A stretch of DNA of 41,822 nucleotides from Novipirellula caenicola (GTDB lineage: Bacteria > Planctomycetota > Planctomycetia > Pirellulales > Pirellulaceae): the NCBI RefSeq assembly GCF_039545035.1, contig NZ_BAABRO010000034.1:1-41822 (forward strand), given 5' to 3'. Positions 10,429-18,664 of this stretch are shown one piece after another. The notes under the pieces are model-generated. The model worked only from the letters and a program-made list of their open reading frames with translations, was not told the DNA's origin and made no database searches. Positions within the stretch are counted from its first letter, which is position 1. The number at the start of each line of letters is the position of its first letter. Both the position numbers and the translations under genes were made by a program.

Positions 10429-11841
10429 ATGACATCGACTTTTTCGCGACGCGAAATGCTGCTGCAAAGTGGGACTGGATTTGGCGCCCTTGCGCTGGCG
10501 GGAATGCTTGGCGGTGTCGGTTCGGCATCGGAGGCGACCGATGCGGCATCGCCGTTGATGTCCAAATTGACGCATCATCCGGCGCGAGCCAAGAGCGTGA
10601 TTTTTCTGTTCATGGAAGGCGGCCCTAGTCACATCGACACGTTTGATCCGAAGCCCGCGATCCAAAAGCTGGCCGGTAAACCGCTGCCCGATTCGTTTGG
10701 CCGCGTGATCACGGCGATGGGTGAATTCGATTCACCGGTGCTGGAGTCCAAACGGAAATGGAAACAACACGGCGAAAGCGGGCTGTGGATTTCGGATTGG
10801 TTGCCGCACATGGCGACACGCGCGGACGACTTGGCGGTGATCCGGTCATGCTGGACCAACGGAATCAACCATTCCGGAGGCGTCTGCCAAATGAACACGG
10901 GAACTCAATTCGCGGGCCGTCCGTCGCTAGGCAGTTGGGTCACGTATGGACTGGGAACGCAGAACCAAAATCTACCGGCCTTTGTGGTGATGCAAGACAA
11001 GGGAACGGTGGTCAACGGACCGCGGAACTGGGGCACCGGCTTTATGCCAGCGATCTACCAGGGGACCCAAATGCAGATCGAAGGAACTCCGTTTGCGAAC
11101 TTGGACGTCCCCAAACACGTTACCCCTCGGCAACAGCGGATCGAGCTGGACTACCTTGCCGCCATCAACCGCCGGCACATGCAAACGCGAAGCGACAACA
11201 GCGAGCTGGAAGCACGGATTCGCAGCTACGAGCTGGCTTATCAAATGCAAAGCCATGCTCCCGAGGCAGTCGATTTGTCACAGGAGACAGCCGAAACCAA
11301 ATCGCTGTATGGAATGGACGAGAAGGAGACGTCCGAGTTTGGACGCAATTGCTTATTGGCGCGTCGAATGGTCGAACGTGGAGTGCGATTCATCCAGCTT
11401 TACCATGGGGCGGGCAGTCAATGGGACGCGCACAGCAACATCGAATCGAACCATACCAAGATGTGCCGCGGGATGGACAAACCGGTAGCCGGTTTGCTGA
11501 CCGATTTGGCACGTCGCGGGCTGCTCGATGAAACGTTGGTCGTGTGGGGCGGCGAGTTTGGACGCACGCCGATGAGCGAGCAGGGGAACGGCCGCGACCA
11601 CAACCCGACAGGCTTCACGATGGTGATGGCAGGCGGTGGTGTGAAAGCAGGACAAGCATTCGGCGCGACCGACGAGGTCGGACTGCACGCAGTGGAGGAC
11701 CGAGTGCATGTGCATGATTTGCACAGCACGATATTGTACTTGATGGGCATCGACCATAAAAAACTGATCTACGTCAATAAAGGACGGCCGGAGCGGATCG
11801 ACGAAAACGAAGGCCGGGTGTTTAAGAAAGTTGTGGGGTAA
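10429..11841 (+). CDS. DUF1501 family exported protein (sulfatase-like fold)
   Basis: I chose ATG 10429 because a purine-rich AAAGAGGA (10413-10420) stands 8 bases before it and because it opens directly into a twin-arginine signal, SRREMLLQSGTGFGALALAGML. An earlier in-frame GTG at 10357 would add residues encoded by the palindrome and has no support. Family hallmarks include VIFLFMEGGPSHIDTFDPKP near the N-terminus, VWGGEFGRTPMSE, and HDLHSTILYLMGIDH near the C-terminus; the fold is related to alkaline phosphatases and sulfatases. The protein would be folded before Tat export. It is the standard partner of the upstream DUF1549/DUF1553 gene in planctomycetes; the joint function is unknown. 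It is complete at 470 residues. No gene follows on this strand before the hairpin repeat array. Confidence 0.92.
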   Translation: MTSTFSRREMLLQSGTGFGALALAGMLGGVGSASEATDAASPLMSKLTHHPARAKSVIFLFMEGGPSHIDTFDPKPAIQKLAGKPLPDSFGRVITAMGEFDSPVLESKRKWKQHGESGLWISDWLPHMATRADDLAVIRSCWTNGINHSGGVCQMNTGTQFAGRPSLGSWVTYGLGTQNQNLPAFVVMQDKGTVVNGPRNWGTGFMPAIYQGTQMQIEGTPFANLDVPKHVTPRQQRIELDYLAAINRRHMQTRSDNSELEARIRSYELAYQMQSHAPEAVDLSQETAETKSLYGMDEKETSEFGRNCLLARRMVERGVRFIQLYHGAGSQWDAHSNIESNHTKMCRGMDKPVAGLLTDLARRGLLDETLVVWGGEFGRTPMSEQGNGRDHNPTGFTMVMAGGGVKAGQAFGATDEVGLHAVEDRVHVHDLHSTILYLMGIDHKKLIYVNKGRPERIDENEGRVFKKVVG

Positions 11842-11853
11842 GCCGACGCAAGC

Positions 11854-13409
11854 CACCTCTCCCGAGCGCAGCTGGCGAGAGGTCGGACGGGACCCTTGAG
11901 GCCTCGTTCGGGTGAGGGCCGCGGTGTGCATACACGAGGCGGCGTTCGGTGCGGGTTGCTCGGACGGCCCTCACCCGAGCAATTGCCGGAGGCTCTGCTC
12001 GACCTCTCCCAAACTTTGTTTGGGAGAGGTGACATGACTCAAGTCACCTCGCCTGCGCGAGGTTTGACAGCTTGGTGATACGACACAAGTCACCTCTCCC
12101 GAGCGGAGCTGGGGAGAGGTCGAACGAGCCCTTTAGGCTTCGTTCGGGTGAGGGCCGCGGTGTGCACACACGAGGCGGCGTTCGGTGGGGATTGCGCGGA
12201 CGGCCCTCACCCGAGCAATCGCCGGAGGCTCTGCTCGACCTCTCCCAAACTTTGTTTGGGAGAGGTGACACGCCGCAAGCCCCTCGCCTGCGCGAGGTTT
12301 GACGGCGAGTTGATGTGACACAAGCCACCTCTCCCGAGCGCAGCTGGGGAGAGGTCGGACGGGCCCTTTAGGCCTCGTTCGGGTGAGGGCCGCGGTGTGC
12401 ACACGCGAGGCGGCGTTCGGTGGGGATTGCGCGGACGGCCCTCACCCGAGCAATCGCTGAAGGCTCTGCTCGACCTCTCCCAAACTTTGTTTGGGAGAGG
12501 TGACATGACTCAACACCTCGCCTGCGCGAAGCTGGGGAGAGGTCGAACGGGCCCTTTAGGCTTCGTCCGGGCGAGGGCCGACCGCGCAAACGCGAGGCGG
12601 CGTTCGGTGCGGATTGCTCGGACAGCCCTCACCCGAGCAATCGCCGGAGGCTCTGCTCGACCTCTCCCAAACCTTGTTTGGGAGAGGTGACATGCTGCAA
12701 CACCTCGCCTGCGCGAGGTTTGACAGCTAGGTGACACGACACAAGTCACCTCTCCCGAGCGGAGCTGGGGAGAGGTCGGACGAGCCCTATAGGTTTCGTC
12801 CGGGTGAGGGCCGACCGCGCATACGCGAGGCGGCGTTCGGTGCGGATTGCTCGGACAGCCCTCACCCGAGCAATCGCCGGAGGCTCTGCTCGACCTCTCC
12901 CAAACCTTGTTTGGGAGAGGTGACATGCCGCAACACCTCGCCTGCGCGAGGTTTGACAGCTAGGTGACACGACACAAGTCACCTCTCCCGAGCGGAGCTG
13001 GGGAGAGGTCGGACGAGCCCTATAGGTTTCGTCCGGGTGAGGGCCGCGGTGTGCAAACGCGAGGCGGCGTTCGGTGCGGATTGCTCGGACAGCCCTCACC
13101 CGAGCAATCGCCGGAGGCTCTGCTCGACCTCTCCCAAACTTTGTATGGGAGAGGTGACATGCCGCAACACCTCGCCTGCGCGAGGTTTGACGGCGAGTTG
13201 ATGTCACACAAGCCACCTCGCCCGAGCGCAGCTGGGGAGAGGTCGGACGAGCCCTATAGGCTTCGTTCGGGTGAGGGCCGCGGTGTGCACACACGAGGCG
13301 GCGTTCGGTGCGGATTGTTCGGACAGCCCTCACCCGAGCAGTCGCCGGAGGCTCTGCTCGACCTCTCCCAAACTTTGTTTGGGAGAGGTGACACGCGGTA
13401 AGCCACCTC
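11854..13409. repeat. Hairpin-rich direct repeat array, block A (7 units)
   Basis: Seven head-to-tail units start near 11854, 12091, 12326, 12514, 12747, 12980 and 13214. The period is about 233-237 bp; the third unit is shorter (188 bp) because the join to the next unit has lost one segment. Each unit opens with a hairpin (ACCTCTCCC / GGGGAGAGGT around GAGCGCAGCT), has a wide inverted pair (GGGTGAGGGCC / GGCCCTCACCC), and closes with a strong hairpin of 13-bp arms ACCTCTCCCAAAC / GTTTGGGAGAGGT and a 3-base loop. Closing hairpins are at 12002-12030, 12238-12266, 12473-12501, 12660-12688, 12893-12921, 13127-13155 and 13361-13389. All six frames are partly open through the array, but the translations are only the repeat and I see no gene in it. 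It fills the junction after the DUF1501 gene. Confidence 0.93.
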
Positions 13410-13472
13410 GATTAAGTTGTCTCGGGGGCGAGTGACGACTGCGTGGGGCCTCGAGGTTTCTGCGACCGAGGT

Positions 13473-13859
13473 TTATCTTGGCTTTCTTCCTTCAAACACT
13501 GGTTCGAGCTGCAAGTGTTTAGCGATCCCGATCGCTACCGCTTCGACATCGGCGAGCACGTCTTCGTTTGAAAAACGTAACACGTCCCAGCCTCGACTCT
13601 CGATGTATCGCTGGCGTGATTCGTCCGCTTCGTAGATCGCATCGTGGTATCCTCCATCGATTTCCACAATTTGCTTCCGCTGAATACATGCGAAATCCGT
13701 GATGAAGGGTTCGATCGGGTGTTGCCGCCGGAACTTAAGCCCGCAAAGTCTCCGGCCGCGAAGCACTCGCCATAACAGTGACTCTGCTTTTGTTTGCCTC
13801 GCACGAAGTTCGCGAGCTTTGATGGTTGTGTTTGGGTTTTCTCGAATCGCCATCACCAT
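13473..13859 (-). CDS. DUF559 (Vsr-like) endonuclease-domain protein nested in the repeat array
   Basis: I chose ATG 13859 because AGGAGG stands 4 bases upstream of it (13864-13869); longer readings run into repeat sequence. The 128-residue product matches the DUF559 family: an N-terminal ARELRARQTKAESLLWRVLR helix region, GLKFRRQHPIEPFITDFAC, then QIVEIDGGYH, and a C-terminal GWDVLRFSNEDVLADVEAV. The acidic and basic residues D (of ITDFAC), E and D (of VEIDGG) fit a PD-(D/E)xK-type nuclease site related to very-short-patch repair endonucleases. It appears intact and of normal family length. It sits between two blocks of the same hairpin repeat and within a convergent gene junction, which suggests a link to the repeats (inference). 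Its substrate is unknown. Confidence 0.88.
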   Translation of the reverse strand: MVMAIRENPNTTIKARELRARQTKAESLLWRVLRGRRLCGLKFRRQHPIEPFITDFACIQRKQIVEIDGGYHDAIYEADESRQRYIESRGWDVLRFSNEDVLADVEAVAIGIAKHLQLEPVFEGRKPR

Positions 13860-13863
13860 TGCC

Positions 13864-13869
13864 CCTCCT
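13864..13869 (-). promoter_or_regulatory. Strong ribosome binding site of the DUF559 gene
   Basis: AGGAGG on the minus strand, 4 bases before ATG 13859. This decides the start against longer in-frame readings that would translate the repeat DNA. Confidence 0.75.
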
Positions 13870-14000
13870 CGCCGGTTTGTATCGCCACCCCAGATCATAC
13901 CGAGTCTTCGATTTGGATGCACATCAAAATGATAGGGCGAGGAGAGATCGGAGAAGGCGCTTCGCATGTGCGAAACTTGAAGGGGGAGCAGAAAGTGGGG

Positions 14001-14740
14001 CTTGGGCGGGTGAGAGGTGGCTGCGCATATGCGAGACGACGTTCGGTGGGGATGGCTCGGTCGGCCCTCACCCGAGCAGTCGCCGGAGGCTCTGCTCGAC
14101 CTCTCCCAAACAAGTTTGGGAGAGGTGACACGCCGCAACACCTCGCCTGCGCGTGGCTGGGGTGAGGTCGAACGAGACATTTAGGCCTCGTTCGGGTGAG
14201 GGCCAACCGCGCGCCCACAGGGCGGCGTTCGGTGGGGATGGCTCGGACAGCCCTCACCCGAGCAATCGCCGGAGGCTTTGCTCGACCTCTCCCAAACTTT
14301 GTTTGGGAGAGGTGACATGCCGCAAGCCCCTCGCCAGAGCGTGGCTGGGGTGAGGTCGGACGGGACCTTTAAGCCTCGTCCGGGTGAGGGCCGCGGTGTG
14401 CACACGCGAGGCGACGTTCGGTGCGGATTGCTCGGACAGCCCTCACCCGAGCAATCGCCGGAGGCTCTGCTCGACCTCTCCCAAACCTTGTTTGGGAGAG
14501 GTGACATGCCGCAATTCACCTCGCCAGAGCGCGGCTGGGGTGAGGTCGAACGGGTCCTTTAAGGCCTCGTTTGGGTGAGGGCCGCGGTGTGCATACACGA
14601 AGCGGCGTTCGGTGGGGTTGGCTCGGACGGCCCTCACCCGAGCAGTCGCTGAAGGCTCTGCTCGACCTCTCCCAAACTTTGTTTGGGAGAGGTGACATGC
14701 CGCAAGCCCCTCGCCTGCGCGAGGTTTGACAGCTTGGTGA
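14001..14740. repeat. Hairpin-rich direct repeat array, block B (4 units)
   Basis: Same repeat family as at 11854-13409, same orientation. The first unit is incomplete at its left end (from about 14001) and the next begin near 14139, 14326 and 14517; these units have a period of about 190 bp. Closing hairpins are at 14099-14126, 14285-14313, 14474-14502 and 14665-14693; the first has a 2-base loop. In this block the opening hairpin is degenerate (GCGTGGCTGGGGTGAGGT type), so the block looks older or of a different subtype. It ends 24 bases before the stop of the MscS-like gene. Confidence 0.9.
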
Positions 14741-14763
14741 ACTACGGAAAGGTAGGTCTTCCG

Positions 14764-17700
14764 CTACTTGCGGTCGCCGTTGCGGCTGCTGCGGTCCAGC
14801 TGGACTCCGAGGGGCATTGTTTCCGTTTTCACGCTGAAGTTGACGTCGCGTTGTGGGAATGGGATCGAGATATTCGCCTCGCGGAATGCCTTGATGATCG
14901 CGGTGTTGACTTCGTGAGTGACTCCGACTCGGCGATCAAGCGTCGCTAAGTAGAAGCGGATCGCGAAATTCAATGAACTGTCACCAAACGACTCGAAATT
15001 AATCAATGGCGCGGGGTCATCCATCACGTCTGGGTGCTCGCGGACCACGCGTTCCAGAATCTCGCGGACTTGATTGGGATCTGCGTCGTATTCAACTCCG
15101 ACTTCGATCGACAAACGATTGATCACGTTGGAGAGCGACCAATTGAGGATCTTGCCCGTGATCAAATCCTTATTGGGCACCACCAACTCCTTGCGTTCCC
15201 AACTGGTCACGGTCGTCGCTCGCATTTGGATGCGTGATACGACTCCTGTGGTGCCGTCGATGGTGACGATGTCTCCGACGCGAACCGGTCGCTCGAGTAA
15301 CAGAATGATCCCCGAGACGAAGTTGGCGACAATCTCTTGCAAACCAAAACCGAGACCGACCGATGCCGCGGCCAACAACCAACCAAGCTGGGTCCACGGC
15401 ACGCTGAGAATGTTCAAAACAATAAACGCCCCAACCACGGTTAACGTGTAACGCAAAATCGTGGTCAATGCATACCGAGCTCCGCTGTCGAGCGACGTTT
15501 TTCGCAGCACGAAGAGCTCGAGTAAGCCTGGTAAGTTCCGCGCTGAATAGACCAAGACCACAATCACCATGATCGAATACATCAGATCGCGAAGCGTGAC
15601 GGTTTCGATCTCCATGTTCTCACCGACCGTAACTTGCCAAAGTTCGATGCGATCAAAAATTTCGATCGCCGGCAAAACATTGCTCCAGATCAACGCCAGA
15701 CCACTAATTGCGATCACCGTGGCCATCACATAGACCAATTGACGTGTTTGCCGGTCCAGCTTGGGCAGATCGGCTTTGTCTTCTTCTTGAAGTTCGATAC
15801 CGATGTCGGTGGGTAGACCTTCGGCAGCCGAAGCTTGCATCGCTGCCAATTTTTTCTCACGCAACTCGCGTGCTTGTCGTCTCGCCACGTCACGGTAGCG
15901 AAGACTCAGCCAACGGAAAGCGAGTGCCATGACGAGTAGCAACATCACCAGCATCAAGAATGACGTTTGCATCAGTCTGCCCAAGTTGAACGCCGTATCC
16001 AGAAATCCGGCGAGGGCAAGGCCGGTGAAGACGATCGGAAATCCGGTCAAGACGAGCCAGATCAAACGACGCCAACGATACACTTTGGAATCGGGATTAT
16101 CGCGGCGGACTTGGGTAAAGATTGGACTGTTGACCGAAAAGATGACGTTATTGAATGCCGCGGTCACCAAAAACAAAGCGATCGTCGTCAACCTGGATGC
16201 GGTTGCACGAATTTGTTCGTCGGGATGTTCGTACAGCGTCATCATCAAGAAGATCAGCGTACCACCCAGCACGGTGTACCAACGCAAATGGAAACGTAGC
16301 ATTTTGCGGATCGAGTCGTCCCAGCCGAAATGGGCCTGCGCCAAACCTTTATCACGACAAACCTCTTTGATCAGTTCGCGAGACGCGACGAAGATCGCGG
16401 TAACGGCAAAGGCATTGCCAATGCCGGTCACGAACGGATCCACCGCGAGATTCCCAAGCAGCGCCCAACCGATAAAGCCAAAAAATGCAGGCCAAATACA
16501 AGCCAAGACGATCGAAAACAACAGGGCCGACGCGGTGCAACTAAACGTCGTATCGGTCCGCAACGCCTCGTCACCGAATTCGCGTACCCAACGCCGCAAA
16601 CGAGACCGATAGAACACCAATGTCAAAACGACCAGCACCCCGATCAGCGATCGAAGCGGCCTCGTCAGGAAGCTTCGCAGCAATTGATCAAAAACCGATT
16701 TCCAGTTATCAATGTCGGCCAACCATGCGGCAGCAGGAGCGATATAACGCAATTCGGAAACCGAAAAAATGGGAGAGCTACGGATCCAAAATACGTTTTG
16801 ATCCACGAAATCGATGTACTCATCGATGACTGACCGCAACTGCCGTCGCTGCGTATCGGCAGTCAACATCGTGTCGAGGATTTCGTTTTGAGCTTGAATG
16901 GTTGACGCCAATAACTCCTTGCGTTTTTTCAGCAAGGTGAGCTCGGTATCACTTTCAGGGGTATCCGCAGGCATCTCCGCGATTTGTTGCTCGACCTTGG
17001 CCGCTTCGTCCTCCAGTTCAAAAACGCTGATTTGGTGTTCTTGGATCTTTTCTTGCAAATCGGCTCGCGGACGATACTTGGCACTCAGCTCTTCGAAATC
17101 TCGCCGTTTGTTTCGCAGCATCAATCCCAGCGCGTCGGTCAGCCCGACGGCCTCCAGCCGATCTTGCGATACTTCCAGAGAATTTTTGACCTCGTCATAA
17201 GCTTGTTCGATTTCGGTCTTCCGAATCCGTGCTCGGGATGACTCACCCACCAATTTGTTAAGTCGCTCGGTGACTTCGATATTGCTTTGGACCAGCGGTT
17301 TTAGTTCTTCGGGAACTTGCTTCAAGTCATCGCGTAACCCCTGCATTGTGTCAGCAACCTCGCTGCGTTGACGCTGGGTCAATGCGGATTGCATTGCATC
17401 AAGCTCGCTACGAAGTTGAGCCGTTTTCCGTTCCGACAGTTGACGTTGCAACGGCAGCAGGTCGCTGGTGGCGAGATACGCCGCCTGCTCTTTCTTGAGC
17501 TCCTCGATTTTCTTTTTCAATGCTTGACGCTTCGAACGCAATTGCGTCATCCGAGCTTGCGTCTGCACCGCAGGCTCGCCGGCCAATGCGGGAACGGCGA
17601 TTTGTTCTTCTACCTGCTTGAGCTCTTTTTCTGCGGCACTGATCTCGGTGGGAATTTCCGCAAGTCGCTTTTGCCGGCGAGCTGGCTCGGCCGTCAGTTT

Positions 17701-18225
17701 CCCATCTTCACTGATCGCATTGTTGAGGGCGAGCTGCGTTTCCGCGATCTGTTGCTTGATCGATTCAACCGAGGCATCGGGGTCAAGCGTCCATTTGACA
17801 ACCTCATTGCTGTCAAGCTGGGATCGGATCTCTTTCATCCGTGCAGGCGCATCGGTCGCCATCAATTCGAACTGTTGAATGTTCTTGTTGCTGGCTTCAG
17901 CGGAACTGAGGTTCTGCTTGGCTTGCTGATACACATCTTCGAGCGAAGTTTTTAATGTGTCGTCCAAGTTATCGCTGGCGGCCAGTGCGGCTTGCCCCGC
18001 CTCGATCGTTTTCGCATCAACGGCGTCGGTTTTCTCTAGCGGATTATCGGTGACCGTGGCGGTCGAGTCACTCGTTTCCGAGGTTTGCGCCAGCACGGGG
18101 CAGGTGATTGAAGCCGCGATCAAGCATGTCAAACACAGTACAGCGAAGCGGCTAAGGGGCAACCATGCCGCCTCAGGAGAGCGATAAAGGCGGCCGTTTG
18201 CTCGACCACGGACTGGAAATAGCAT
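14764..18225 (-). CDS. Large mechanosensitive channel, MscS/MscK-like
   Basis: I chose ATG 18225 (1153 residues) because it lies about 25 residues before a clear signal peptide (RFAVLCLTCLIAASITCPVLAQ); longer readings add a low-complexity arginine-rich stretch. After the signal comes a long charged, coiled-coil-rich periplasmic region (to about residue 520), then roughly ten hydrophobic segments, and a C-terminal MscS module with a glycine/alanine-rich pore helix (AAASVGLGFGLQEIVANF), the LLLERPVRVGDIV beta-domain entry and VVPNKDLITGKILNWS. This is the MscK/KefA layout, so the protein should open in response to membrane tension at hypo-osmotic shock. The next gene on the strand ends 440 bases upstream, so co-transcription is unlikely. 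The last bases lie next to the hairpin array. Confidence 0.9.
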   Translation of the reverse strand: MLFPVRGRANGRLYRSPEAAWLPLSRFAVLCLTCLIAASITCPVLAQTSETSDSTATVTDNPLEKTDAVDAKTIEAGQAALAASDNLDDTLKTSLEDVYQQAKQNLSSAEASNKNIQQFELMATDAPARMKEIRSQLDSNEVVKWTLDPDASVESIKQQIAETQLALNNAISEDGKLTAEPARRQKRLAEIPTEISAAEKELKQVEEQIAVPALAGEPAVQTQARMTQLRSKRQALKKKIEELKKEQAAYLATSDLLPLQRQLSERKTAQLRSELDAMQSALTQRQRSEVADTMQGLRDDLKQVPEELKPLVQSNIEVTERLNKLVGESSRARIRKTEIEQAYDEVKNSLEVSQDRLEAVGLTDALGLMLRNKRRDFEELSAKYRPRADLQEKIQEHQISVFELEDEAAKVEQQIAEMPADTPESDTELTLLKKRKELLASTIQAQNEILDTMLTADTQRRQLRSVIDEYIDFVDQNVFWIRSSPIFSVSELRYIAPAAAWLADIDNWKSVFDQLLRSFLTRPLRSLIGVLVVLTLVFYRSRLRRWVREFGDEALRTDTTFSCTASALLFSIVLACIWPAFFGFIGWALLGNLAVDPFVTGIGNAFAVTAIFVASRELIKEVCRDKGLAQAHFGWDDSIRKMLRFHLRWYTVLGGTLIFLMMTLYEHPDEQIRATASRLTTIALFLVTAAFNNVIFSVNSPIFTQVRRDNPDSKVYRWRRLIWLVLTGFPIVFTGLALAGFLDTAFNLGRLMQTSFLMLVMLLLVMALAFRWLSLRYRDVARRQARELREKKLAAMQASAAEGLPTDIGIELQEEDKADLPKLDRQTRQLVYVMATVIAISGLALIWSNVLPAIEIFDRIELWQVTVGENMEIETVTLRDLMYSIMVIVVLVYSARNLPGLLELFVLRKTSLDSGARYALTTILRYTLTVVGAFIVLNILSVPWTQLGWLLAAASVGLGFGLQEIVANFVSGIILLLERPVRVGDIVTIDGTTGVVSRIQMRATTVTSWERKELVVPNKDLITGKILNWSLSNVINRLSIEVGVEYDADPNQVREILERVVREHPDVMDDPAPLINFESFGDSSLNFAIRFYLATLDRRVGVTHEVNTAIIKAFREANISIPFPQRDVNFSVKTETMPLGVQLDRSSRNGDRK

Positions 18226-18664
18226 ATTGGAACGAATGAGGGTTGGCGTGTGGAAGAGATGTCGCGAATACAAACTGTCATCGATACCGAGCCGACGTGC
18301 AACCTTGATGCCAAAGAGGGCAAGAGAATTGTAGCCAATCCGCCCGCGATCACGCTCGTTGCAGAGTGGCCGGTAGGCACAAAGGACTGAAGAATCGCCA
18401 GCGTTACTTGGCGGTTTTGTGCCGCGTTTTGTTAGCAAAGCGCCGCGAGCGGGCGGCCGAGTCCGTGAGCCGCTTGCGAGTGAGCGGTCGGGTTGCACGT
18501 ACTGCCAAGTGGCGTGTGCCCGATACCATTTACTTTGGGTAGCGGCACCCGGCGGGGCCCGTCAGGTTGCGGCGTGATAAAACGTTCGAAATGGACCGGG
18601 CGGCTTGCGCCGCACCGCTATAAACTTGCGTGGCACCGCGAGTGACGTCGATCGTATCGGAACA
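18226..18664. other. 439-bp gene-free stretch
   Basis: No convincing gene is seen. A GCGGC/GCCGC hairpin with a 4-base loop at 18600-18613 lies downstream of the M50-HlyD gene and might help end that transcript, but it lacks a T-run. The rest would hold the promoter of the MscS-like gene; I see no clear consensus. Confidence 0.45.

Noticed and set aside
11850-14740. Many open frames of 60-195 codons on both strands within the repeat arrays
   Set aside because: They translate the same hairpin repeat in several frames, have no family match and no consistent start. Only the DUF559 frame is a gene.
11854-14740. Possible CRISPR array
   Set aside because: The units are about 190-235 bp with internal hairpins and are repeated over nearly their whole length; there are no short repeats with unique spacers and no cas genes.
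18600-18613. Rho-independent terminator after the M50-HlyD gene
   Set aside because: The stem is only 5 bp and no T-run follows on the minus strand, so I did not list it as a terminator.
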